The notes under the pieces: generated by a model
What the model was told of the DNA's origin: nothing
What the model saw: only the letters and a program-made list of their open reading frames with translations
Databases searched by the model: none
Shown here: positions 18,234 to 26,480 of the stretch, piece by piece
Layout of the letters: each line of letters starts with the position of its first letter
Numbering within the stretch: the stretch's first letter is position 1
Position numbers and translations under genes: made by a program
DNA from: Desulfosporosinus nitroreducens
GTDB taxonomy: Bacteria > Bacillota > Desulfitobacteriia > Desulfitobacteriales > Desulfitobacteriaceae
Assembly: GCF_023897015.1 (NCBI RefSeq)
Contig: NZ_JAMHFY010000005.1
Coordinates: 186,001-250,000 of the forward strand
Direction: 5' to 3'
DNA length: 64,000 nt

Positions 18234-19826
18234 CTACTTGTCCTCCGATAGCCATGTTTTCATAAGACGGGCGGCCTCATCCGAGTTATTACGTGTATAG
18301 AGTTCAACAGCCTCTTTAAGCTTTTGCTTCTGGATTTCGTCCACCGACTTAGCACTTTTCTGAGCTAATTTCTGCTTCGCCTCTTCCTCTGCCATCTGTT
18401 GCGCTAAAAGCATTTCGGCATCAGCCTGAGATACAAGCTCCGAACCCTCTAACTCCAACAATTTGGCCGCCTTTGCTTTGTTTGAACGCCTTCGCAGATA
18501 CACAAGCAAAAGTATTAAGCCAAGTAACAGGATGGCTCCAATTACTCCAAATATGACAAGTTGTTGCTGTTTCCGAGCGTTTTCCATTGCCAATATGTCA
18601 TTCTGCAGATCTGTTTTATTAAACGGAATTGCTTCAACTTGAATATCATCCCCCCGCATTGCGTCCACTCCTGCAGCTGAGGCCACGATAGTTTTGATTT
18701 GGTTTAGCTGATCCTGAGTAACAGTGTCCGCATCCGCCATAACCGAGACAGAAAGACGTTTAACACTGCCCGGGCTAATCACTTGTTCCTCTTGTGTGGT
18801 ATCTACCTGATAGTTTGTAGTATTTGTGTTTTTGGTGGAGGTCGAGTTTACATTTGTATTAACTGGATACGTCGGAGCCCCATTGGCAGGCAATCCAGGT
18901 GCCCCTCCGGCCGCTCCAGTACCATTCGTAGTAGTTTCATTAGAACTTTGATCACTCACCACTGCACCAGGGCCATTAATCTGCTTAATTATTTTTTTCT
19001 GATCAAAGTCCAAGACTGCACTAATTCGAACGACCGCCTTACCCGAGCCAAGCACACGATCCAGCATGCTCTGGACTGATTTTCGAGTATCTTCTTCGAC
19101 CGTTTGTTTAAGTTGATATTGGGTAACTGTCAATTTTTCGGGATCATCGCTCTTTCTTAACATATCTGATACAACATTTCCACTGGTATCCACAATCGTC
19201 ACATTCTCCGGTAACAGTCCTTCCACTGAGCCTGACAATAAATTAGCAATGGCGCGAACCTGATCTTCAACAAGGTTCGTGTGGGGAGCAAGTTTCAGTG
19301 TTACCGCTGCCGTAGCCGATCTTTGACTTTCAATAAATAATGATTGCTCAGGCATCACGATGTGAACGCGCGCCTCTTCTACACCACTCAGGGTCTTTAA
19401 AGTATTTTCTAATTCGTTCTGTAATCCGAGAACATAACGTAATTTACGGTCAGAATCCGTCTCCCCCAGCCTCATTGTATCTAAACTGTCAAAGCTGAAT
19501 TTGCTTTGCTGAGGAAGTCCTGCACTGGCAAGTTGTAAACGAATATCAGCAGATGTCTGTTGTGGGACCATAATTGTCGACCCATTATCGGCTAGCTTAT
19601 AATCCGCTTTCATGTCTTGTAGTTTGGTCGTAATTGCCCCAGCATCAGCGTCGCTTAATTTAGTAAAAATCGGTATATACTGTGGACGCCCAGCCCACAA
19701 AATCAAGTAAATTAACGTTCCTGCGACCAAAAGGGGAGCCAACACCGTAATTATTTTCTGTGGGCTAGATAGGTTACCCCAAAATGTCTTTACTGCTTCT
19801 TTTATTCTGGCCCAAGAAAAATCCAC
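18234..19826 (-). CDS. fliF: flagellar MS-ring protein FliF
   Basis: 530 residues with membrane helices at about 23-46 and 437-457 and periplasmic ring-building motifs between them (EARVHIVMPEQSLF, ATAAVTLKL). A Thr/Asn/Gly-rich stretch at about 290-345 is a low-complexity insertion between ring domains. The cytoplasmic C-terminal tail (about 490-530) is the FliG-binding region (NNSDEAARLMKTWLSED). Confidence 0.97.
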   Translation of the reverse strand: MDFSWARIKEAVKTFWGNLSSPQKIITVLAPLLVAGTLIYLILWAGRPQYIPIFTKLSDADAGAITTKLQDMKADYKLADNGSTIMVPQQTSADIRLQLASAGLPQQSKFSFDSLDTMRLGETDSDRKLRYVLGLQNELENTLKTLSGVEEARVHIVMPEQSLFIESQRSATAAVTLKLAPHTNLVEDQVRAIANLLSGSVEGLLPENVTIVDTSGNVVSDMLRKSDDPEKLTVTQYQLKQTVEEDTRKSVQSMLDRVLGSGKAVVRISAVLDFDQKKIIKQINGPGAVVSDQSSNETTTNGTGAAGGAPGLPANGAPTYPVNTNVNSTSTKNTNTTNYQVDTTQEEQVISPGSVKRLSVSVMADADTVTQDQLNQIKTIVASAAGVDAMRGDDIQVEAIPFNKTDLQNDILAMENARKQQQLVIFGVIGAILLLGLILLLVYLRRRSNKAKAAKLLELEGSELVSQADAEMLLAQQMAEEEAKQKLAQKSAKSVDEIQKQKLKEAVELYTRNNSDEAARLMKTWLSEDK

Positions 19827-19933
19827 CCTTGGCTCCTCCTTTCATAATTTGATGCGTGAAGCTCAATGCTCCTATACCCCCTAAAAAAGCAAAGCTCAAT
19901 CGTATTTACTAATAATTGCTAATTGCTTATCTC

Positions 19934-20272
19934 TTATATTTGCATGCGCATTATCTGGTTGTATGCATCTAAAACTTTATCCCGTGTTGCTACTGTTAGA
20001 GACAATGACAGATTTGCTTTTTCTAATGCCACCATCACTTCCGACAAGTCTTGAACTTGACCTGTTGCCAGTTCCAAACTGGCTGAATCTGCCTTAGCTT
20101 GCAAGGCATCTACTTGGCTTAGAGCGTCACTGAAAAACTTCGCAAAATCTGCGCTGGCCTTTTGAGCTCCGTCCCCAGAGCTGACAGTTCTCTGAGCAAT
20201 CTCAGGACCTGACGGAATGATTGGATTAATCACTCCAAGGGGCATAATAGGTGCGATCGGCAGAATACTCAT
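19934..20272 (-). CDS. fliE: flagellar hook-basal body protein FliE
   Basis: 112 residues with the conserved C-terminus of FliE (LSEVMVALEKANLSLSLTVA then RDKVLDAYNQIMRMQI). It joins the MS ring to the rod. It lies 7 bp after flgC and 107 bp before fliF. Confidence 0.95.
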   Translation of the reverse strand: MSILPIAPIMPLGVINPIIPSGPEIAQRTVSSGDGAQKASADFAKFFSDALSQVDALQAKADSASLELATGQVQDLSEVMVALEKANLSLSLTVATRDKVLDAYNQIMRMQI

Positions 20273-20279
20273 CTAATTT

Positions 20280-20768
20280 TTACCCCTTTCCAATCTCCAG
20301 TGCTCTGGAGGCCATTGACTTACTGACATTGAGAGCTGTTACGTTCGCTTCATAAGCTCGCGATGCAGATATCATATCCACCATCTCTGTGACGATATTT
20401 ACGTTTGTCTGCCGAATATATCCTACTGGCAATCCCTCCTCAGCAACTCTAGCCGCATCTGGTGAATCCGGATTGTATTCTAACCGAAAGGGTTCTGTAA
20501 CATCGTTATAAATCCCAGCCACTTGAACCCCATTGCCAATATTTTGACTGCCAAGAGTTTCCCCTAACACTTTAGAAAACTGTGATTCCGAGGGACGAGG
20601 AACAAAAACAGCAACTTGTCGACTATAAGGAATCTGATTACCCGCAGGGGTTAGTTCTCCAGTACGAGTTGTATTAATATTGGCAATATTGTTAGCCGTC
20701 AAATCCATACGTAAACGCTGGGCAGTTAAGCCTGAGGCACTAATATCCATTGCTCCAAAAAGACCCAT
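20280..20768 (-). CDS. flgC: flagellar basal-body rod protein FlgC
   Basis: 162 residues from the ATG at 20768 (GGAGGGG upstream). N-terminal rod motif MDISASGLTAQRLRMDLTA-N-NIANINT and C-terminal MVDMISASRAYEANVTALN are diagnostic. flgB, which almost always precedes flgC, is missing here; cheB ends 5 bp upstream instead. Confidence 0.96.
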   Translation of the reverse strand: MGLFGAMDISASGLTAQRLRMDLTANNIANINTTRTGELTPAGNQIPYSRQVAVFVPRPSESQFSKVLGETLGSQNIGNGVQVAGIYNDVTEPFRLEYNPDSPDAARVAEEGLPVGYIRQTNVNIVTEMVDMISASRAYEANVTALNVSKSMASRALEIGKG

Positions 20769-20773
20769 TAATC

Positions 20774-21949
20774 TTATCCCCTCCTCATAACACACTCTAC
20801 AATCGTTTTTCCAATCTCTCCAAGAGGTACAATTCGGTCAGCAAGACCCGCCTCCACCACTGATCTGGGCATTCCATAGACTACACAGCTTTCCTCAGAC
20901 TCCGCTATTGCAAATCCTTCTAAGGCTTTGAGTTCCTTCATGCCCTTCGTTCCGTCACTTCCCATTCCTGTCATGACCACTCCCAAGGTCCCTTTGCCAA
21001 CAGCTTTCGCTAAGGAAAGAAACATGACATCCACGGAAGGACGATAAAGGGTGGGTATAGGAGATTCCTCTCCTATATGAAGAACGAGCTGTCCGGACTT
21101 GCTTTGAACCTGAAGCTGTTTACCAGCCTGAGCTACATATACGTTCCCTGCTTTCAGGATTTCGCCGTGTATTCCTTCCTTCACATTTAACGCGCAAAGT
21201 CCATTCAACCTCTGGGCAAGCGGCCCTGTAAACCCCGGCGGCATGTGTTGAGCGACTAGCACTGGTACGGGAAAATTCCCAGGAAGGGTCGGCAGAACTG
21301 CTTGTAAAGCAGATGGACCCCCAGTTGAAGTGCCGATGGCCACAATTTCAACCGGATGCTTTGGCAATATTCCCTTCCCATTACTAACAGCACGTGTGCC
21401 TTGTCCAGTGCTTGACATAGCTGGTGAAACAGGAGCGGCAGCCTTCGAGGTTGCCGTGTTAACTGAACTATTTGTTATTGATGCGGCCATTGTTCCAACG
21501 TATGTAGAGCTCTTACCCTTGAGACGTGCAGGATTTACTAAAGCCGCCGCTTTTACCTTCTCGATTAGATCATGGGACAGTGCCTGCAGATTATCTCCCG
21601 GTTTTCCTGAGGGTTTAGCTACAACATCAATCGCCCCCAGGTCAAGAGCTTTCAAGGTAGCTTTGGCGCCCTCGGTTGTCACAGAGCTTAAGATGATCAC
21701 CGGAGTCGGTTGCCAACGCATAATCTCCTCTAAGGCCTGAAGTCCATCCATAATCGGCATCTCGACATCCATCGTCACGACTTGAGGACGAAGAGCTTGA
21801 AGCTTCAAAATCCCGTCCCTCCCATCTCGTGCGGTATCGATTACCCTAATACCGGAATCCTGACTAAGGATTTTTTGCAGGGTTAGCCGCATAAAGGGAG
21901 AATCATCGACGATAAGAACCCCAATAGGTCTTTTAGGCACAGACATCAT
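20774..21949 (-). CDS. cheB: chemoreceptor methylesterase/deamidase CheB
   Basis: A receiver domain (VLIVDDSPFMRLTLQ; phospho-acceptor in VTMDVEMPIMDG) is joined by a Ser/Thr/Ala/Lys-rich linker at about 135-190 to the methylesterase domain. The catalytic triad is visible as Ser in IGTSTGGPSAL, His in AQHMPPGFT and Asp in TGMGSDGTKGM. The preferred start is the ATG at 21949 (GGTGGAG upstream), overlapping cheW by 17 nt. Confidence 0.95.
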   Translation of the reverse strand: MMSVPKRPIGVLIVDDSPFMRLTLQKILSQDSGIRVIDTARDGRDGILKLQALRPQVVTMDVEMPIMDGLQALEEIMRWQPTPVIILSSVTTEGAKATLKALDLGAIDVVAKPSGKPGDNLQALSHDLIEKVKAAALVNPARLKGKSSTYVGTMAASITNSSVNTATSKAAAPVSPAMSSTGQGTRAVSNGKGILPKHPVEIVAIGTSTGGPSALQAVLPTLPGNFPVPVLVAQHMPPGFTGPLAQRLNGLCALNVKEGIHGEILKAGNVYVAQAGKQLQVQSKSGQLVLHIGEESPIPTLYRPSVDVMFLSLAKAVGKGTLGVVMTGMGSDGTKGMKELKALEGFAIAESEESCVVYGMPRSVVEAGLADRIVPLGEIGKTIVECVMRRG

Positions 21950-22379
21950 GGTTTGTTTCTCCACCCATGATGTGATCAAGATCCAATAGAATGAGCAGGC
22001 GCTCCCCTATTTTCCCAACTCCGCGTATGAACTGAGCATCCATTCCTAAGGTAATTGGCGGCGGCGGTTCAATCGCTTCGCTTTCTAAACGTAAAACTTC
22101 GGTTACAGCATCGACTCGAATACCGAAAACCTTAGTTTGTACTTGCAAGACAATAATTCGACTGAGATCGGTCTCTTCCACACGAGTCATACCAAAACGA
22201 GTCCGCAAACTAATTACTGGAATCACGTTTCCCCGCAGGTTGATAACACCCTCGACATACTCCGAAGCTTTAGGCACTCGAGTAATCGGTGGAATCCGAA
22301 TAATCTCTTGGACACGCATAATATCGACGCCAAATTCTTCAGACCCTAAGCTAAAAGTTACTAATTGTTCTTCTGCCAT
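21933..22379 (-). CDS. cheW: chemotaxis coupling protein CheW
   Basis: 148 residues with the CheW fold motifs (FSLGSEEFGVDIMRVQEI, GVINLRGNVIPVISLR, ILLDLDHIMGG). It couples chemoreceptors to CheA. It is followed by cheB with overlap and lies 127 bp after cheA. Confidence 0.96.
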   Translation of the reverse strand: MAEEQLVTFSLGSEEFGVDIMRVQEIIRIPPITRVPKASEYVEGVINLRGNVIPVISLRTRFGMTRVEETDLSRIIVLQVQTKVFGIRVDAVTEVLRLESEAIEPPPPITLGMDAQFIRGVGKIGERLLILLDLDHIMGGETNHDVCA

Positions 22380-22389
22380 TGGCTATACC

Positions 22390-22435
22390 CTCCTTCAATC
22401 GTTGTTCGTGGCTTGAAGTTCGTAGTTCGACTGAT
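22390..22435. repeat. TTCG-rich intergenic repeat
   Basis: The cheA-cheW gap contains GTTGTTCGTGGCTTGAAG and TTCGTAGTTCGAC, which match the wording of the gaps at 1002 and 9507. Confidence 0.5.
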
Positions 22436-22506
22436 AGAATTAAAGGATTATTTGATTTTTAATTTAAAACTTTTTTAATATTTCAGAGTAATTAAATGGG
22501 TTCGAT

Positions 22507-24657
22507 TTAACCCTTTCTTGTGACCAAGACGTCTTGGAGCAAAGATCCGATATCAAGGATCAAGGTAACCTTGCCATCACCAAGAATTGTTGCCCCGGCA
22601 ATTCCCGGGAGATTATTTAGAAAATCCCCAAGGGATTTAATAACAACTTCTTGTTGTCCGCGCAGTTCATCCACGATAAGCCCTAACGCTTTATCTCCAA
22701 AGCCTACAACAACAACAAAAACCTCACTGCTTTCAGCCTCGGGAGCAGGTAGATCAAATTTCTCTTGCAGGGAAATTAGCGGCAGGGTGTTGCCACGCAA
22801 TTGAACCATTGGTAACCCGCCTACGGTTTTAATATCTTCTCGACTGACCAGCAGAGTTTCCAAAACGGAGGAAAGTGGAACCGCATAAATTTCTTGCCCA
22901 ACTTCTACTAGAAGAGCCTGGATGATCGCTAAAGTCAATGGTAAGCGAATGGTAAACGTGCTTCCCTTCCCTTTACGAGTCGTGATATCCACCATTCCCC
23001 CCAGATTGTTCAGAGCCTTCTTCACGACGTCCATTCCAACACCGCGACCGGAAATATCCGTTACCACATCTGCAGTGCTAAAACCCGGCAGGAAGATAAG
23101 ATTGGCAACATCTCGTTCAGAGAGTTCTTCACGTTCTCCAACCAGACCTTTCGAAACCGCTATTTGACGAATTTTATCGAGATCTAAGCCCGCCCCGTCA
23201 TCAGAGATGAGAATAGCAATATGGTTTCCTTCATGAAAAGCATTCAGCGTAATCGTACCAAATTCTGGTTTACCTGCCTCCCGACGCTTCTCCGGAGACT
23301 CTATCCCATGATCCACCGAGTTTCGAATCAGATGCATTAAGGGATCTCCGATAACTTCTACAACTGTCTTATCTAGTTCTGTGTCCTCACCCTTTAAGAC
23401 AAGGTCAATTTCTTTTCCGGTCTTCTTCGCTAAATCTCGAATCAACCTTGGAAAACGGTTAAAGACAGTTCCGATCGCCACCATTCTCAAGCGCATGACG
23501 CTTTCCTGGAGGTCATTCATTAAACGTCCTAAATAAACATTAGCCTCATTCAAATTGTTGACCATACCATCTGTACTGTACTGCGCTTTCAGATCCAAGC
23601 CGATTTGCACCAAGCGAGTTCTGGTGATGACCATTTCTCCAACAAGGTTAATCAGATTATCCATTCGTACCGTATCTACACGGATCGTATGTACTTGCGT
23701 ATTGCCCTCCCCAGTTGTGGCTTCAGCAGACGGAGAAGCAACAGCTTTCACAGACCCTTTAGGTACTACAGCGGTTTCCTGTTTTAAGATCGGCTTTGTT
23801 TTCTCTTCGGCCATAGCCTTATCGATTTCCTTGGGCATTTTATCTAGGCCACCTTGTTCCTCACTGTTCGGATAGGGGCGAACAATAACATCCACTAACT
23901 CGGAAATCTCCAACAGATCCCTTTGAATCTCTTCCTTAGATTCATCAGAGAGAATGAGCATAGAAAAGCTCTCTGCTGTCCCCGCTTCCAACTCTTCTAC
24001 GCTCGGAAGCAGCTTAATTACTGTTCCCATACCCTCAATCACTTGCGTAGCCATAACTGCGCGTACAGCCTTCATCAGCGTGTTAGATTCTAAAGCAACA
24101 TCCACTTGATAAACAGAGCGCCCTATACTATAAGCATTGTTCAGTTTTTCACGTTCATCCAATGTTAATGAGAAGTCCAGTGGGATAAAACTCAGCGTTT
24201 CTACTTCTTCCTCGACAGGGTGAGCAGCTACGGAAACATCAGGACTTTCTCCGTTTAATAGCAATCGCATGGAGGAAACTAAATCTTCAAATCCTACCGT
24301 TATGTCCTGACGTTGTTCTACTTGCGCCAACATCGCTTTAACCCGATCTGTCACAGCCAATAATATATCAATCATTTCAAGAGAAACTTCTATTTTACCC
24401 TGACGTAACCGATCCAATAAGTCTTCAGCTGCATGTGTCAACGAAACAATCGGTGTGAAACCCATTGTTCCTGAGGCCCCTTTCAAGCTATGTGCAGAGC
24501 GAAAAAGATCATTGATCAGTCCAATGTTTTCCCCTTCTTTTTCTAATTGCAAAAGACCTGCTCCGAGCCGTTCAATCTGCTCTTGCGAATCTAATAGGTA
24601 AAAATCCAGGAATTCTCCTAACTCGATCCCTTGTTTATTATCCTCATCTCGGCCCAT
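22507..24657 (-). CDS. cheA: chemotaxis sensor histidine kinase CheA
   Basis: 716 residues. HPt domain with phospho-His56 in FRSAHSLKGASGTMG, a CheY/CheB-binding P2-like segment around 170-260, dimerisation and HATPase domains (HLIRNSVDHGIESPEKR, then DDGAGLDLDKI and GRGVGMDVVKK), and a C-terminal CheW-like domain. It heads the cheA-cheW-cheB-flgC block and probably the whole 24-kb operon, since a 660-bp gene-free region lies upstream. Confidence 0.97.
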   Translation of the reverse strand: MGRDEDNKQGIELGEFLDFYLLDSQEQIERLGAGLLQLEKEGENIGLINDLFRSAHSLKGASGTMGFTPIVSLTHAAEDLLDRLRQGKIEVSLEMIDILLAVTDRVKAMLAQVEQRQDITVGFEDLVSSMRLLLNGESPDVSVAAHPVEEEVETLSFIPLDFSLTLDEREKLNNAYSIGRSVYQVDVALESNTLMKAVRAVMATQVIEGMGTVIKLLPSVEELEAGTAESFSMLILSDESKEEIQRDLLEISELVDVIVRPYPNSEEQGGLDKMPKEIDKAMAEEKTKPILKQETAVVPKGSVKAVASPSAEATTGEGNTQVHTIRVDTVRMDNLINLVGEMVITRTRLVQIGLDLKAQYSTDGMVNNLNEANVYLGRLMNDLQESVMRLRMVAIGTVFNRFPRLIRDLAKKTGKEIDLVLKGEDTELDKTVVEVIGDPLMHLIRNSVDHGIESPEKRREAGKPEFGTITLNAFHEGNHIAILISDDGAGLDLDKIRQIAVSKGLVGEREELSERDVANLIFLPGFSTADVVTDISGRGVGMDVVKKALNNLGGMVDITTRKGKGSTFTIRLPLTLAIIQALLVEVGQEIYAVPLSSVLETLLVSREDIKTVGGLPMVQLRGNTLPLISLQEKFDLPAPEAESSEVFVVVVGFGDKALGLIVDELRGQQEVVIKSLGDFLNNLPGIAGATILGDGKVTLILDIGSLLQDVLVTRKG

Positions 24658-25232
24658 GTTTGCCCACCCCTATCTTTTGGATATTCCTTTAATTGCAACA
24701 CTTTCGGCTCACTTACAACACTAACATTCTTAATCAGACATATTCAATATTTCATGTGCATTCCGAGGCAAACATTGTTACTCTAGGCCTTTAAATTCGC
24801 CATGGTTTTTTTAATTCCTTCAAAAAATTCGGTTTTCGAACTCTCTTCTTTAGATAGTAGCATTAAGTTGCAAAATCGTATATAGTTTCTCGACAAAATC
24901 CTAAGGTAAATTTTATATACATACAGAATGCACCAATTTACACATATTTACTTGTTTAACAATAGCATCAATAAATAGTCCTACAAATAGTAATTTAGTC
25001 ATAACTTAATAGGACCTTCGGGTAATTTATTGCATTTTAAGGGTTTTTAAGGAAATATTTAGTGGAAAATATGTTATATTTCTTTCTTATACCGGGTATA
25101 AATTATAGGATTTTATCTTAATGAGATAAAATATTTGACATATAGAGCTAATTATTTATCCTTTAAAAGATACAAGGGATTCTCTCTTTTTTGGGTTTAA
25201 TTTTTATTCATGAATAGAATTCTTCAACGACA
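24658..25232. other. AT-rich gene-free region upstream of cheA
   Basis: About 575 bp with no supportable gene. It is strongly AT-rich and contains a TTTTATCT/AGATAAAA hairpin at 25111-25131. It presumably holds the promoter and long leader of the cheA-to-fliA operon, but I could not fix a convincing sigma-A or sigma-28 site. Confidence 0.5.
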
Positions 25233-25282
25233 AAAACAAGCAAGCAGGATGCATTATCACCTGCATCCTGCTTGCTTGTTTT
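25233..25282. terminator. bidirectional rho-independent terminator
   Basis: Two perfect 21-bp arms (25233-25253 and 25262-25282) are separated by 8 bases. The stem has A-tracts at its base that give a T-run in either reading direction. It ends the fliD-fliS-flaG operon on the minus strand. Confidence 0.9.
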
Positions 25283-25324
25283 AAATTAAGAACTCATGTT
25301 TCCATAAAACTTTAGGTCGTTTTT

Positions 25325-25693
25325 TTACACTAATTCATCGACCAATAATCCTGCTACTTGCGTAAAAGAACCTAAAATACCCAAAACCCGTTCAGGAGAA
25401 ATTTCATCCAATATATCTCCGCTTGGTTGATCTATTATCCTAACCATAAATTGATCAGATTCATCATGAATACTAAACTCTAAGCGCTTATTAATAATTC
25501 CCATTAATCGATTAAGCTTGTCAGTTGCTTTTTCCACTTCTTCACGCGGAATTTCTTCACGGGCTGAGGGAATTTCCCCCTTGCGATCAATGACCTTACG
25601 AGAGGTCTCCAGTGAACGGTCCATCTTTTGTCCGGGAAAAGTATCCATGGGAATCATAGTGGACTGAGTATTTGGTTGAATGGGATTGATCAT
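25325..25693 (-). CDS. flaG: FlaG family protein (first copy)
   Basis: 122 residues. The variable N-terminus is followed by the FlaG domain (LEFSIHDESDQFMVRIID then DILDEISPERVLGILG). FlaG proteins affect filament length. The start follows GGAGGGATTTATA. It is the last gene of the cap operon; a second FlaG opens the same operon at 28.1 kb. Confidence 0.88.
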   Translation of the reverse strand: MINPIQPNTQSTMIPMDTFPGQKMDRSLETSRKVIDRKGEIPSAREEIPREEVEKATDKLNRLMGIINKRLEFSIHDESDQFMVRIIDQPSGDILDEISPERVLGILGSFTQVAGLLVDELV

Positions 25694-25717
25694 TATAAAT
25701 CCCTCCTATACTGACCA

Positions 25718-26050
25718 TTATCGTTTTAAATTCATCTGGCTGACAGCTGTCGTACTTGCTGCACCATAGGCCTTCGAAACTTGATGTTGTCGCTTGCTGC
25801 TGCCCATTCTAATCTGCATTGCAAGAATGATATCCTGACTGTCTTGCCGTATTTCGCGAAGCAAGTTACGTCCAGCAGGCGAGACTTTGAAGCCATCGTC
25901 AGGAGTCCGCTCAATGAGTGTCTGCAACTGCTCCCGCTGATTCATCAGGTGATAAAAGAGTTCCATATCCTGTTTGGTCAAGAATTTCAGCATCTCTTTT
26001 GTCAAAAAATGGTACTCCTGCCACAAAGCTTGGGCTGTCTTTTCAACCAT
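25718..26050 (-). CDS. FliT-like flagellar chaperone
   Basis: 110 residues, mostly helical and charged, starting MVEKTAQALWQEYHFLTKEM. The ATG overlaps the fliS stop codon as TGATG and has no separate strong ribosome-binding site, so it is translationally coupled to fliS. Position right after fliD-fliS, size and helical content fit FliT, the FliD chaperone, but sequence identity in that family is weak. An upstream in-frame start at 26101 would lie inside fliS and is not favoured. Confidence 0.7.
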   Translation of the reverse strand: MVEKTAQALWQEYHFLTKEMLKFLTKQDMELFYHLMNQREQLQTLIERTPDDGFKVSPAGRNLLREIRQDSQDIILAMQIRMGSSKRQHQVSKAYGAASTTAVSQMNLKR

Positions 26051-26442
26051 CACTTGGCAACCGCTCGAGCCACATGAGTTTGTTTCATGGCCTCTATCCA
26101 AGTATCTCTTAGCTCCTGTAGAACTTCTTTAGCTTGTTGTAGCAATGTAATATCTTTCTTTATGTTGCCTTGAATGAGGCAGTGTTCTGTGTATTCATAA
26201 AGTTGTGCCCAAGTTATCGATAGTTCATATTTCATATCCAAGGTACGCATAAATTCCCGTACTATGTTCTGCACACGCATATTAGCGTTATGGGATTTTT
26301 GTACATCCCCTTGCTCCATAGCTAAAATGCTTTCTGTAAGAAATCTCAATGCTCCATTATAGAGCAATAAGGTTAATTGTTCAGGTGAGGATGTCATAAC
26401 CTGCTGATTTTTATAGGTATTTGCCATTTGTGGATTCACCAT
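26050..26442 (-). CDS. fliS: flagellin export chaperone FliS
   Basis: 130 residues from the ATG at 26442 (AGGGGGGGTTATT before it). Family motifs Y-x-x-Q-V-x-T-x-S-P-E-Q-L-T-L-L-L-Y (YKNQQVMTSSPEQLTLLLY) and NGALRFL are clear. FliS binds unfolded flagellin before export, and in Bacillus-type systems also enters the FliW-CsrA circuit. Confidence 0.95.
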   Translation of the reverse strand: MVNPQMANTYKNQQVMTSSPEQLTLLLYNGALRFLTESILAMEQGDVQKSHNANMRVQNIVREFMRTLDMKYELSITWAQLYEYTEHCLIQGNIKKDITLLQQAKEVLQELRDTWIEAMKQTHVARAVAK

Positions 26443-26480
26443 AATAACCCCCCCTATATGATCTTCAGTGTTCTCCACTG

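Noticed and set aside
24658-25232. Possible small gene in the 575-bp gap upstream of cheA
   Set aside because: All frames are short and AT-rich without ribosome-binding sites.
25718-26101. Start of the FliT-like gene at 26101
   Set aside because: It would overlap fliS by 52 bases with a cysteine- and glycine-rich lead unlike FliT; the ATG at 26050 joined to the fliS stop is favoured.
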